From Blasia pusilla (Eukaryota; Marchantiophyta; Marchantiopsida; Blasiales), in the NCBI GenBank assembly GCA_050084515.1, contig CM114271.1, forward strand, positions 52,762,001 to 52,826,000: DNA of 64,000 nt. The letters run 5' to 3'. The translations under genes were made by a program, and so were the position numbers. The first letter of the stretch is position 1; every line of letters starts with the position of its first letter. Shown here piece after piece: positions 35,735 through 48,789 of this stretch. The notes beneath the pieces are model-generated. The model saw only the letters and a list, made by a program, of their open reading frames with translations, had not been told where the DNA came from and did not search any database.

Positions 35735-36164
35735 ACTATCGTAACGGCTTAGGACTAGTGGAACGCCTCCTTATCTTCCTTATAATGAGCTTTCGGATAC
35801 GCACCTACTTCCCCATGATGTATTTCTCAAGACTCAAGGTACCACACGATGTTCTACGAAGTACAAACAAATAAAAATAAAGGGGTCCTTTGGAGCTTAT
35901 CCACATTATCTAATTTTTTACTATAATTTCCACGGCTCTTGGATGAGTAAACAAAAATGATGATATGCCGAGGTTCCTATTTAATATTTACCGGTGCATC
36001 TCTGATTATAAATTTTGGTTCCCCATTTATTTTTTATTTTGTCGCCCATCTCATGCGAAGACCTAAACTGCCGCGGCGAGACCCGGTGCCTTCAGCGGGT
36101 AGGGACCCCGGGCAGGTAGTTAAAAAAGATCTGTCAAATAAATAACAAAACCCCATGCATAACA

Positions 36165-36235
36165 TTGTGGAATCCTAGTAGGGTAGCGGATAGGGTCATG
36201 GAGTGCGGGTTTGAATTCCGCTGTACTTGTCATTT
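36165..36235 (+). repeat. Possible tRNA-derived (SINE-like) fragment
   Basis: GCGGGTTTGAATTCCGC forms a five-pair T-arm with a TTTGAAT loop (B-box-like), preceded by a weak A-box-like TAGTAGGGTAGCGG. No full cloverleaf, so not a functional tRNA. Confidence 0.25.
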
Positions 36236-36419
36236 TGGCATTCCCCCCTCGCTTTCCTACCCGCGTCCAAGCTGCCCGGTCTCGCATTAAATGCGATGCG
36301 ACGGCAATCTATGGGCTTCCATCTCATGCTCCACTCTTTTGTATGGAAAACCATCCACCTACTTTGTCGTGGGTATTTACATTCCTGCATCGCATAGTAT
36401 GGAAATTATACCTCCATAA

Positions 36420-39400
36420 CTCTCTAGTGTCAAATCAAACCACTCTCATGGCAAGAGATGTGGATCACTCGGAAAGCAAGAATAACCATAGCCCTTTCAT
36501 CTTTTGGAAATAAGTTTGACAAAGAGAGAATGAACTCTCCAAACTCCTTCCAAACTCTCTCCTTGGTGAGCTCTACATATAAATCACCTCTCCAACCCTA
36601 ATCCTTAATAGTTGATCGAGAGATGTCTTCCAAAATAGGAAGCCAACCATGCCCAAAATAGGGGATCTAGTCTAATGAAAAATTTCTCTAATAATCCAAA
36701 ATGAGCCCTAAACTTGGATTGCGGACACAAGTAGATTTCCCACCTCCCTAGAATATTATCTTTAGCCTATCGATGTCGCGTAGATATTCTCTACTCCTAT
36801 AAAAATGATATGGAAATTTTCAGGTGCAAACATATCGCCACATAACATAGATACTTGTCATCATCTATACAACTCATCAAGTTGGAAACCACATTGTAAC
36901 ATAGAAATCTACATATGATCATGTACCAAGAAGGTTTATAGTCGCTTGACTCACCTTCATGGCCTGAGGTTAGATTCCAAGACTTCTGTGTCATTGTAGG
37001 TGGCTTCAAGCTACCTACAATGACACATATCTATGTAATGCTAAAAACAAGAAGACACGAGGTTCATGTAGCCCATTTACTCATCACTTTTATATCATTC
37101 ATGGCATTTTTGCAATTGTAGATCCATGAATATCTATATTGTGTACATTTCGGACACATTCATTTTCGATGAGGAAGCCTAGTGAGAGATGGAGTCAAAC
37201 ATGAAAAATGGTATCCTAGCCTCTCAAACATCAAACACTTACATGATGCTTGTATATGTGGCCAATCTACCTTTGCGTATGATAAGATTGTGGGCACAAT
37301 GTCAAGCTTGGGTTTAATATCCTAATAATATTTGGAAGGCGATTTGATGTGTGGCTACGCGCATTATCCTTCTAATCCATATCATCATGTCTCTCCAGCA
37401 AAAGAACAATTAATATAAATGTCTTACTCGTCTTCAAAAGAGGACACTCTATCATAATATCCAATATTGTTAAAATTTTCCACTTTAAGTTGATGTAGTC
37501 TCTCTTTTGAAACCTACAAATTATTTGACGATATCCTCCTGTACGAATAGTCACATATCTGAATGTATCTCAATATTTTGTAATACTTAAGTTCTCTAAC
37601 ACCACGGGCCTAAATTTTTTGAATATATCGACACTCATATGTTTGAATTGTTGAGGTTCAAACCACTTCAACATCATGATGAATAGTTATAAGCATACCA
37701 ACATCTAATTAATTGAGTAGAAATATGGTCAAAAGGATAAAAAGATATTTGTGGGCTAGGAATGTAGCCCATTATTAACCAATATATAGTAGGAAGTCAA
37801 AAGAAAAGGAGAAGAGGTCAAAACTTTTTAAGCAAGATTTGGCATGGAGATTTGTCACTATGACGATTCAACTTTTTTTAAGGAAAATTTCCAACTAGGT
37901 GACCTATTGATGGAAGTATCTACTATAATGCATTTCATTTTTTCAGACCCACGACACTCGTTGTGCAATGACAGATCTCCCTGCTGAAAATATTCCCAAA
38001 TAAAATTAATCTTTTTAGATTGAGCTATGGGTTCCCTTGATTTTCCTTGGATAATTTCTTCCTTCCATATCAACCAAAAAAATAAATTTTAATGAAAATT
38101 TCAAATAAATAAAATTATGACTTTTACTTTTATTCATCATCGTATGGAAAATATTCTCTCGTCCAAATCATCTCATTGAGGATGATCTCACAATGTAGAG
38201 GTGAATCACATGAGACCTAGAACTTCCCATCGCCACAAAATTTAGAACTTTGATAAGTCAAGACCCCCACAAGCACTAAAAACTCAATCCATGATTTCTT
38301 GTGCATATATTACTCCTTCATTTGTTTGTTTTGGAAATTCAACCAAATCTATGGACTTTGAAAAAATTTCAACCATCAACCACATAAAGTATTTAAGATT
38401 GCTTTGTCAAAGTTAGAAAGTTCCAACAACGTCTAAACACCATCAATAACCTAAACTCAAGATCAATAATGAGTGCAGTTTTAGACTCTATTAGACTACG
38501 ATACACCATACATTTGGGAAAAAAATAACGTGTGTTTGAATGTCATCCTATCAAAATTATACCCATACAAATCTTTGCATTAACTTGATTAAAAAAATGA
38601 TCCAAATCCAAATATACACACATGGTGTGCCAAATATGCTCCTTAAAAAGGACAAGGAAGCGATCACACTCTACTATCCTTCCAAACACATGTGTTCTCA
38701 CAATACAACTACTCGAGCTTGCTATAAGATTCGATCTTCCTCAAGGACACCTTATAAGTCCATTGAGTTTCTAAAGTGGTTATACTCCTTTAGCACTTCA
38801 TGATAGTAGATACCTTATCCATATATTTTCCCTCGCTAGCATTTGGATTTTGTAAGTCCTTGTCTTACCTCGTATTCAAAGTTTATTCAATATTACCCTC
38901 TACATCCAAAAACTCAAAGTAGGAAAATGCATACCTTCTAGTCATCATCTCCACGTCACTCTCACCATACCACCTACCTCCAATTGTGTCTTGCTCGCTC
39001 GTTAGTGAATTAAGACTCGATTAATATATGTCTTGGTTTAGTGATCCATGTTGATGTATCATATGAGAATCATATGCCCGTTAAAAAAATCCATTTTATA
39101 AGCTTATCTCAATTCTTGTTAAGCTCCATAAACTATTTCATTAGTTGATGATCATAATGATAATTATGATCAATGGTGAGCTTGAAGGGATTGTAGAAAA
39201 AATAACACAAAAATTATGCCATAACCCGCAAGCATTGTTTGAGCCATTAGCATAAGCCACTCCAAACTCTCTACCCTTATCATCAAGTTGGATGAAGATA
39301 CCCCTAGATCCCGACAAACTCCAATTGATTTGCAATTTGAAAGGATGCTGCTTTACTATACTCTCAAAGATAGGAATTCATGTCCACATATGCTCAAGCT

Positions 39401-41170
39401 AATAAAAATATTTATCATAATCACAACCCCATTAACACTTATATGCATTATCCATCTTCGATAACATATTCGGAGGCATTAAAATCACACTAAAAAACTT
39501 GATGTATTACCGATATAAGTTTATAATTCCATGAATGCACCTACTTGACTTTCATCATTTTCAAGTGGAATTTTTTAAATAACATCTACATTTGTCTACT
39601 TAATTTCTAACCACTCGTGATGTATTTTTGTTAACCTAGATAATTTATCTCATTTTGGAATAACCTCAAATTTCCTATATATAACTTGAGTCCATTTATG
39701 TTATGCAGGTACTCCCTCGAATACTATTCTTATATGTTACATTCAATAAATCATGCTCCTTCTTGCTAATATATACCCAAATATATTCATATTAGCGATG
39801 GTTTGAGCCAACTTGCCTTGCATGTGTCAAGATTGAGTCTCAGGTTATCCCTCACGCTCAACCAATTTCGACATGATAAGATATTGATCAGCCTAATCCC
39901 TCACTCCCCCGATACATGAAAGTCCTTTAAGATGTGCAACATAGTTCTTTGATAGCCTAAGGACCTAAACAAAATCTAGCACATCAGGAAGTCCCAATTG
40001 CCTAACGGACGTTGAATGAGTCTCTATTTAAAACTGAATATATCGATAAGGGTTAAGGTCCAAGGATAGCATCCATAACTACAATTTTAAATTTGACTTT
40101 GTATCTAAATCTCAAATCCAACCTCTTCATCCATTATGAGCCCTTGATTTATCCCCATGGATCCCAAAATGGGGTTAAGGTTCCATACACCCTTGGAGAT
40201 CCTTCTCCTTATATATAATTATAGCAAAAAAATCCCTCCCTTTATCTTAGGAATTCCTCTTGGGTCGGTCCTTGTTGTCTTTGATCCACGTTATCATTTT
40301 GGGCTCTTTGCAAGAGTTTTCTTATGGATTTTTCTAGATCTTTATTGCGCCAAAACTAACTTCTTGTAAGCTTTACAACATATACTTATTCATCCAACGA
40401 TTATGATATATCTCAAACATATGTGAAGATCCCCCAAATGCTCAATTGTGTTCTAAGACATGTTACAACCTCGGAGTATGACTCTCAGGGAACTTTAGAC
40501 CTTCTCAAGGTGAACACAATGTTTGTTCATGCTCTTCAAGTTTACAACCACCATCCTTCAAAATGTCCATGAAGGCTTGCATCTTGTTTATGCTACTCAT
40601 ATCTCATCTATAAGACTAGGGTGCATTTCCAACTTAATGTGAGTCTACAAGAGCTGTGATGTTTTCCATTGACATGCATCTAGTTATGAGGGTTGCAAAA
40701 TTTTAATTTTAACTTACACAAGCATCTGCAAGATTTCGCACATACTTCTCAACCATGGAATTCAAGACTATGATGTCATCAAGACAATACCTAAATAATA
40801 AAAGATCCTTTTGATGAAGCTCCAAAACTCCATGAGAGTGTTACCTAAGCCTAATAGTAAGAATCCCTTTTGTTACAAACAATCCTACCCACGAGGGTCG
40901 GTGATCCAAAATGCCATCTTATGCTTGTCATCTAACCTAATGGGAAATGGATAGTATCTAGCTTAAAGATCAGATGCAGACCTTTTTATGGAAAATGAAT
41001 CATACATGTTAGCCTTTGTTAGCTAGTCGATAGCTCGATTATCTCCGTCCATCCACATATTCCTCCCATAACCATGCACATTCTTCTTGGATGAGAGATC
41101 TCTACTAGTTTTACGTCTATCAAGTCTTGACTCCCACTTTGTATCAAAGCCCTCGCCATATCATTTTATT
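36420..41170 (-). pseudogene. Old AT-drifted copy of the DNMT/PHD-family Ty3 element
   Basis: Collinear with the intact minus-strand copies. LTR body at 36,425-36,720. PHD region at 37,140-37,230 (GGACACATTCATT...GAGAGATGGAGTCAAACATG). Integrase C-terminal region at 37,370-37,590 (minus frame ...IRTGGYRQIICRFQKRDYI matches IRGGGYRPTIRRFHQGDYV in the main copy). RT thumb at 39,200-39,560 and RT core at 40,700-41,160 (CATGATGTCATCAAG... equals the YIDD block). About 1 kb of unrelated DNA separates thumb and core. No frame survives. Whether DNMT was present cannot be seen: homology ends before it. Confidence 0.7.
36988..37026. repeat. Perfect 14-bp hairpin
   Basis: Arms 36,988-37,001 and 37,013-37,026 are exact reverse complements around GGCTTCAAGCT, itself nearly palindromic. 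Confidence 0.9.
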
Positions 41171-44100
41171 TATAAGGTTGTTGGAGAGTTGAATTATCAC
41201 TAATAAACTCGATTAAAATTCCTAGACCCTTAAGAAACTTAAGTCATGGACAATAAGTGAAAAGGAATTTGATATATCTCCTCCTGATTTATTGTATCTA
41301 GCATCACTCTTATGTAGTCAAAAGTGTCAACTTGAGCCCAATCCCTAATTCCCATTCTCGATCATGATATGATGACTCAATGATGTAGGAGTTGGTTGTT
41401 CATGAGACAAATCGTAATCACTTCTTTTGCTCCCTTGCTCTCTTATAGTCTATGTCATGGGAGATAAGATTTAGGGCAAGATAGTATTGAGGCCTTAGAG
41501 GGGTCATATATGACATGCTCTAAGAAGGTGACCTACAAGCGTAGGTCATCCTTCCCTTATGAGGAGTGGCAACATTGGAGAGGTTGATCCTCTCATCCTT
41601 TGTGTGGAGCCACTTGGAGCTATAGGATCTAGGGTTAGTTGAAAGTCGAGTAGTAATTGGTCTTATAAGAGGACCACATGTGTAACTTTTGGAAGTTAGT
41701 ACCTTGTGTACTATAGGTCACTATAAACTTGCTAAGAGGAGGTTACTTGTGTGTACCGGTCATCCATGGAGATACTGAGAGGGATATACCTCAGATGAAA
41801 CTCATTTAAAGCTCATTTTCCTCAGATCAGACCCATGTTGGGATCCGTGATATAGTGCAACTTGCATATATTGAGCGTGGATTCTCTCTAGAGGAGTAGG
41901 CTAGGATTGATCAGAGATCACACATATTTAGAGTTTATTGTAGACTTCCACTTAATTTTACCGTAGTGTGTATCATTGAATGGGTGTTTGGATGAAGCGT
42001 AGGTAATTGCAAATTTCATCAACATCGCATTTTATATTGGGGTTGTCCAATGATTCAATGAATCTAACACTTGTATGCATAATCTCCGATCTATGTTGGA
42101 AATGATCTCTATTCGCACGACATCTCCTTAAATACTACTATTCTTAACACTCCTCCATTATGCGAACTATGAGCCACTGGTATAGCATTGGATGTTATTT
42201 CTTCTCATACCTCTATCATATCCCACTAAGTCCACATATGTGTCTCTCGATTTCATTTGGCCTCGTCTCCAATTATGTCTAGCTTCTTGAGATGTCATTT
42301 GTCTTAAACACATCCAAGTTTCTCAACCACTTTTAGATTGAGAATACATCACTACATACTTCAAGAAATTTAGGTCCATTCGTTGATCCAAGATATTTAG
42401 TCATTATGGATCCCCCACCACACTGGTAAGAAACCTCATCATATGATTGATGCGTAGTAAGTATTGGGCTTCACCAATTGGTGTACTAGGTCTTCCCAAA
42501 TCAAGCCACATCTGCCCTTTTTATAAAAATTAGTGACAAGATAACTCAATAGAGTAGATTACTTGATCCATACCAAACGCCTCATCTTTATCGCTATTTA
42601 ACGGGATTAACTATCATGTCTTGAATCTTGAATTGAATCTACCATAAATTAATATATTTTCTATGCTTGATCTAGCATATAACATATGCACTCCTAAGAG
42701 ATTCATCCAAGAGAGGAGGAGATGATGTGCACACGAACCCACACTTGTTACATCCAATAAAAATATTAACTTTGATCCATGTTTCAACTTTTTTACCATT
42801 TATGCATGATATTTTTTAGAAATTTATGTTGGAGAATGTGGCTCATGATTTTTTAGATGTTAGAAGATCCACACCATCTCCCTAAATACTTTGGGTTTGT
42901 GAGTGCCCAAGGCATTCTATCTCCAACACTTAATTGGCCCTACTATGGCTAATTTAAAATCCCCAAATAGATGGTACCAATCCAAGCTAAGTCTTGAGTT
43001 AGATGAGAGAGGCACAAGGATTGGAAACTTCATTGCATGTGCATCCCTATGATTAATGATGGAAAACAAAGAAAGAGTGGTCAGGACAACAAGGGGGGAG
43101 GGAATGGAAGTGGGAGGAGGAAGAAACGAGAAAAAGTGGATCATGAATTTAAGTAGGGAATGAGAACGAAGGGGGAAATGAGGCCCACAAGACAAGTCCT
43201 CTTATAGGACGGATACAAGTCCACGGACATGGACGTGGACATGTCTGCGGACAAAAACTTTATCAATTTCCAACCTTTCATGTGGTGCATAGGGAAAATA
43301 GAGAGCCAAGGAACCCAAGATCCATGCCATCATATATATGTCACTACTAACCATGGCTTATATGTTGGTCATGTGGAGATCCCGCCGTCAAAGATATTGC
43401 ATGAGATAAGGAAATGGACATGGGATGTCACCACCTAGACATTGTGGTTCTCAATCGGGAAGCTTCTATTGTTATCACTTCCAAGGTTATTTTCATACTC
43501 ACGAGTGGTGTTGCATTTTAAGCTATCTCATGAGGGAATACCCAAGAATCCAATGGAACTAGATGTTAAAATGTAGGCGGTTTGAGAGAGGACACGGTGG
43601 CGCACATGCCTAAGTATGAGGTAGAGACCCATCACATGTACAAATCAAGGGAGACCCTTATTGTGAAGTTAAGATGGAAGCCTAGATAGAGCATCTACAT
43701 AAGCATATGACATTTATAAATCTTCAATTTCCTAATGTGGATTAGTGTTAACTATATCCTATGGTCTTGGGGGAGAAACCAAGAGGATCTTGGAAGGATA
43801 TACGAGGCTATACAAATGGAGGCGGTAACCTTTGTTTCTAAAAGAGTGATCATGTCATTAAACCTATAAATAAGGGGAAGTCAATAGATAGTATACATTC
43901 CCAAGTCATTTACCTTGGCTGAGGGAATAAGAATCCTAATAATAGGTTGTGATCAAACCTCTCACCGATAGGAGGAGACCAAAGAGTTGGCATGCAAACA
44001 CAATGAGAGAGGGGGGAGGAGAGTACATTGATGCCTTGTGGTGGAATATAAGAGGAGCCTCTATTAAGCATGATTTTGGATGAGGCCTTAACCATATATA

Positions 44101-45911
44101 TTCTACCATTGTTTTTGGGCACACATTTTGTGACATTGGGAGTTGGGCGTGTAGAGGTGGTTTGGTTAGTTGCTATGCTATATAGGGAAAGATTTATTGA
44201 TCACATTTGAAGTTTGTCACTAAAGAGGTGGTGGAACTTCTTATGGAGCATATACTCAAGATGTCTACCCCTAATTTTTTGGAGTATGTGGTTGCAAGAC
44301 TGAAAGAGATGTTAACTAGATCCATTATTGAGGGCCCTTTGGTTGCACCAATAATGTTATGATTGGACACCCAAATTGGTTCATTTTGGATCCAATTAGA
44401 CGTAAGAGTGCATCGCTCGATGTTAGGGAAGGTGGATTTTGTACGGTTGAGCAAAGTTTGTGTTGATATTTAGCGACGTCCCTTTAGAATGAATTAATCA
44501 ATTATTGGGGCTAGTAAAACCCAATTTATTAGCTATTAGGAGTTATTGATGAGTCTTTGTAGAGAGCACCAAACTCATGAATTTGCTGTGCAAGCCAAGA
44601 TAGTGAGTGATGCATCTTCACATGACTTCTTGGAGGATGGAGCCATATTACACTTGATTGGGTTAGCTTTCAAGTACTAAAATAAGAAAGCCTTGTCTAG
44701 GCCAAGATGCATGAAATGCAAACCAAAGCTTATTACCAATACAATTCACTACTATAGTGATATGGAAATATATTATGAGGGATGACAACATTGACATCAT
44801 TTAGTGGTTTCCTCAAGTAGCATGCAAATGTGACTAAGGGCCATGCCCATGCAACGGATATGCCTATGGAAGATTATCATGAGGAGAATATCATTGTAAC
44901 AACCACACCTTCTCGTGAAGTAGAGGTACCTATATTGGTTTTGAAAGAGGAGCTCCAACAAAGAAGAGAGGAGCATGTCTAAAATCATTGGCCCGAGGCC
45001 TTTGCTCCAGTCTAAGGTGGGTCATATGAGCCCGAGGTAGCAAGGAATAGTTTATTATCATCCAATTTGGTGTGAGTTTTGAAAGGACGAAATGAGGATG
45101 TTGCGTCTGTTTGTAGAGATCAATAGTACATTTATTTTTGTATTGTAGGAAGGTCTTTGCCTATAGAAGTACTTATATTAGATAGTGAGATGAGTTTCAA
45201 TACAACTTGTGGTTGAGTTTAGGCTACTATTCTTGATTCTTTACCAACATGAGCACTACAAAGATAACATTTTTTTTCAATTAACATGAAGCTATCATAT
45301 GCCAAGTTAAGCTCTATGCAATCAACCACTTAAAAATCTCTTCATGGATAAGGATCCAACACCACTTACCATGTTTGAAGTGCCTTACCTTATATTACTT
45401 GTTGAGTGATACTAGTCAAACATTGTTATTTTGTTTACACCTCAAAAAAACTCTCTACAATGCTTTGATGAAATTGATGAATGCTCCACAACTTCTCAAT
45501 TTGCACCTCTTGATGATATCTCCACGACTCATCAAAGAACTCCCAAAAAAGGTTGAGCTTCACCTATGTCCTTATGGATTCCTCAACCACAACTGGATGG
45601 ACCAAGCTTCCATGTATCCCTTCAAATTTTTTTAGTTTGGATTCTTAGACTCCCTCGCATCCTCCATCACGCACCATATAAAAAAAATACTTTATGGGGA
45701 ACAAAATCGAGTCTCCAAACCTCAATTTATACAACATGTTTTTTTGAGGATTTATGGAAATCATCCATTGGTTTTCTCTTAAGGTGCTACAATATCCCTC
45801 CAAGGTGCTACAATATCCCTCCCTATCCTAAAACATGATTACACTTATGGGGATTCTTGATCTCTTGTGAGTCAATCTAGATGTCAACATCAATGATGAA
45901 ACTTTGAAGTT
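41171..45911. other. AT-rich DNA without recognised genes
   Basis: Open frames are short and unrecognised. A dispersed repeat lies at 43,019-43,280. A 21-bp tandem duplication (AAGGTGCTACAATATCCCTCC) lies at 45,781-45,822. Some of this may be remnants of the element decayed at 36.4-41.2 kb. Confidence 0.5.
43019..43280 (+). repeat. Dispersed repeat, partner at 2,117-2,350
   Basis: Same order of landmarks as the 2.1-kb copy: GGGAGGGAATGG...GAGGAAGAAAC, GACAAGTCC, GGACATGGAC...CATGTCTGCGG. Confidence 0.6.
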
Positions 45912-46221
45912 TGTCGTGCGCATACACATCGCTACACAACATAAATCGCTCTCACCGAATATACGTACAAACACGCACAATCCCATGCTAACTCATGGCA
46001 TCCAAACAACGAGACAAGAAGTACCAAAATATCTCCAATGGCCCCCCTAGTTGGTGGTTAGGTCCCTCTAACTCCAGATAGCCATCTATCCCTACCTACC
46101 ATGACATACATCTCTCAAACGATAAGAGCAAGAAGGTCGGGTGCTCATGTGGCCCCATCGTTAGTCGCCTTCTTGTCATCCATGTCACATACACAAGTCG
46201 AAATATAGAACTACCTACTCT

Positions 46222-46561
46222 ATGTACATCTGGGACACATCCATCATCCCTGACGAATCCTAGTGAGAGGTGGCATCAAACATGCCATATGCCATCCTCT
46301 CGAAGATCCATCATAGACTAGCATAATGGCCGTACCACAGGCACAACCACACAACATACATCGCAAGCCTACATGAACTACTGCTAAGCTCGGATCAATT
46401 ATACCATTAATGTTGGGAAGGTGACACGAGGCACAGTTACGCATATGGTCCTTCCAAACCATACCATCGTGTCCCTCTAATAAGAGAACACCTGATGGCA
46501 AAACCTCACACACTCTCAAGATGGTGCGCCCTGCAATCACATCCAATATCGTGGGTGCCAT
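46222..46561 (-). pseudogene. Integrase C-terminus and PHD finger of the outer element
   Basis: One open frame carries the integrase tail (APTILDVIAGRTILRV, LLLEGHDGMVWKDHMRNC) and then a PHD finger with CMLC, a second pair decayed from CDGC to YDGS, the W-H-x2-C pair GWHMAC, and PPLTRI. A stop replaces one residue before the last CPRC pair. Unlike the inner copy, the finger's two halves share one frame here, so PHD and integrase belong to the same polyprotein. Confidence 0.8.
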
Positions 46562-46564
46562 CTG

Positions 46565-47450
46565 TTGGAAGTAGAGATATCGCCAACCATGGAAATTGGA
46601 GGTCCCAATCTCCTACGTGACCTCCGTGCAAGCCATACTTGCGTAATCCTCTCTTCGCCATCTACAAAACCCGCTCTACTAGTCCATCCGCCTTAGGATG
46701 ATCTTGCAAAGAAGTGCGGTGGTCCATAAGTCCCTGATCACACAAGGCTTGAAACTCCCCGCGATACTCTGTACTCTGATCTCTCAACACCTCAGTTGGT
46801 GCACCGTAATGATTCAGCACCCGCTCTAAGAAGGCATACGCTACTCCCTTACTCACTTTATCAGGCAATGCAACCAACTCTATCCACTTGGAGAAGTGCT
46901 CAACCATCACCAACACATAACGATTATGGCGCTTCGTCAAAGGTAAAGGTCCTATAAAATCCAAACTCCATCTATAACCTAAATCCATGATCGGAAGTGG
47001 ATGCAATTGTGGAGTCGAATGATTCCCGGATTAGATCACACATCATGCATCTGGTAACAAACTGTTGAACTTCAGTCTACATGCCTCGCCACCAATACTG
47101 AATCTGGAGCAAGTTGTACGTCCTCTTTACTCCAAAATGACCCAACTCCTCGTGGGCATGACGCACCAAACGTGCTCTCTGCAAAGAACGAGGCACAACA
47201 CGCACTCTCCCATCATGCCAAACTCGCAACACATGTGTCCCCTCCCTTTGGAACCATCTGGCTTGCTGTAGGATCTGATCCCGATCTCTAGCACCCACTG
47301 TGCTTGCGATGCTACCAGTACAAAGGTACTCCAAGATGACTCCATCATTCTCAATATCTCGGCCACATGTTGTCTCTTCACCGGACTCTTCATCAGCCCT
47401 GGCCATCGAAGTCTCAGCAATCTGGATATCCATAGCCAACAAGCCCAAAT
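46565..47450 (-). pseudogene. Integrase of the outer element
   Basis: Contains the zinc-binding block HAHEELGHFGVKRTYNLLQIQYWW (47,080-47,200) and the catalytic core with SLDFIGPLPLT (first Asp), LRDQSTEYRGEF (second Asp) and ADGLVERVL (Glu region). It then reads RGLRKYGLHGGHVGDWDLQ before a deletion that joins WLA to the YLxxQQMAP segment. All three DDE positions are visible, but stops interrupt the frame. Confidence 0.8.
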
Positions 47451-47502
47451 AGGGTGTTGCGTGCCATCATGGCACAAACTCCTCATCACTCGCTTCATGC
47501 CA

Positions 47503-47705
47503 TCAAGTTCCAATTGCATCTCGCTGACTCAGGTATGGGTTACGGCTCAAACCATCTGCATTCTGGTTGAGCGTCCCAATTTTATGTACCACTTGGAAGT
47601 CATCCTCCTGCAACAAAAGAGCCCATCTCGCAAGCTTCACTGCAAGCTTGTCAGACTCCATCAACCACTTAAGTGGCTGATGATCAGTAACAATCAACCA
47701 ATAAA
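47503..47705 (-). pseudogene. RNase H end of the outer element
   Basis: Frame ITDHQPLKWLMESDKLAVK...LNQNADGLSRNP, the standard C-terminal RNase H/tether signature of Ty3 elements. The upstream RT is deleted. Confidence 0.8.
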
Positions 47706-48026
47706 ATCACCAATTCTCTAGCAACTCTGATCAAGACCCATCAATGGGGTCCTCATTGCCTTGGACAACGTGAAAGATTGAGAAATCCTGGTTAGTTTCT
47801 TGGCTTCCCCCATTTTGGATCCAACTCCCTGGCTGCTCCACGGGTCACAACTACGGCAGCCTCCATCTGGGCAACCCCGCACATTCAACCAGGATCCTCC
47901 GTATCTCTCCATATGATGTGGATGCCGTGGATCCAGCATTGGGTAACCTCAATTCCATATCGGCAATCTGTTGCTATAGCTGTTGTATCTGAGAAACCAT
48001 CTTAGCCTCACCCCCGAGGTCTCCCT

Positions 48027-48137
48027 TGTCGTGCCCATACACATCGGTGTCACCGAACACACACACAAACACGCATGATACCATGCTAACTCATGGCATC
48101 CAAACAACGAGACAAGAAGTACCAAAATATCTCCAAT
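48027..48137 (-). repeat. Extra copy of the pre-LTR segment at the element's left edge
   Basis: TGTCGTGCCC...CTCCAAT matches 48,649-48,776 and 45,912-46,039. The order segment-LTR body also occurs at 62,588-62,900, so it may be a genuine LTR end rather than a rearrangement. Confidence 0.6.
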
Positions 48138-48646
48138 AAAGTAAGATCCAATCTCTCTCTCCACCATATCACACCATAGCTCTTAAAGGTGTGCACTCTC
48201 TCTCATGTCAAACCAAACCCACTCTCCTAATGAGAGGCTTGGGTTACACTCATAAGGCAAGGTACCATAGCTCCGCTGCCTCATGCCAAGAGGTTCAACA
48301 AAGAGAGAATGAGCTCTCAAGCTCTCTCTCCTTGAGGTATACCCCTCCCCTCTCCCAAGCTCTCTCCATGGTAACTTATTCTCCCAAGTCACCTCCTTGG
48401 CTCTTGACCTGATGTAGGAGGTCAAGGGCCATTTACCAAAAATAGTAAGTCGATCATATACTCAAAATGGTACTTACCTAAAATAGTAAGTTCCTCAATA
48501 TGGCTCAAAATGAGCCGAACTTGAAGGGGAAACCGCTATCTCAGGTTTCAAGGGCCTCAGCAGTCACCTCGACCCTCGGGCGTGTCCTCCACTACTCATG
48601 AAGGCGCTCTATTAGATCTCACCGATCTATCCTAAAAGACGTGACA
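48138..48646 (-). repeat. 3' LTR body of the inner element
   Basis: Matches 57,833-58,342. Starts TGTCACGTC on the minus strand. Related copies occur at 61,374-61,900 and 63,400-63,830, with older ones at 7.9 and 36.4 kb. Confidence 0.85.
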
Positions 48647-48648
48647 GT

Positions 48649-48789
48649 TGTCGTGCGCATATACATCGCTACACAACATACATCGTTGTCACCGAACACA
48701 CACACAAACACGCATGATCCCATGCTAACTCATGGCATCCAAACAACGAGACAAGAAGTACCAAAATATCTCCAATCGCCCCCCTAGCT
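48649..48789 (-). promoter_or_regulatory. 3' untranslated segment with polypurine tract
   Basis: Minus strand AGCTAGGGGGGCG (48,777-48,789) is the best polypurine tract of the element. It is followed by 128 bp of pre-LTR sequence shared with other copies. Confidence 0.6.

Larger units (their letters stand above)
33601..36419. other. Mixed-GC intergenic region without recognised gene
   Basis: 33.6-35.4 kb resembles the gene island in composition. Open frames reach 152 codons (34,878-35,336, plus), but none shows a domain or convincing splice structure. It may be promoter, UTR or a gene remnant. 35.4-36.4 kb is AT-rich and holds the short repeats listed next. Confidence 0.45.
45912..48026 (-). 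mobile_element. Outer Ty3 element, 3' half (host of the nested insertion)
   Basis: Reading minus, it begins in the gag-protease spacer at 48,026, jumps at about 47,705 to the end of RNase H, then runs through integrase and PHD finger to the segment preceding the 3' LTR at 45,912. Its other half is 58,343-61,905. Protease, methyltransferase and RT are missing (deleted at the 47,705 junction), and about 430 bp of the integrase are deleted at about 46,565. No 3' LTR follows 45,912. Confidence 0.8.

Noticed and set aside
36165-36235. Functional tRNA gene
   Set aside because: Only the T-arm is plausible; no acceptor stem or anticodon arm pairs.
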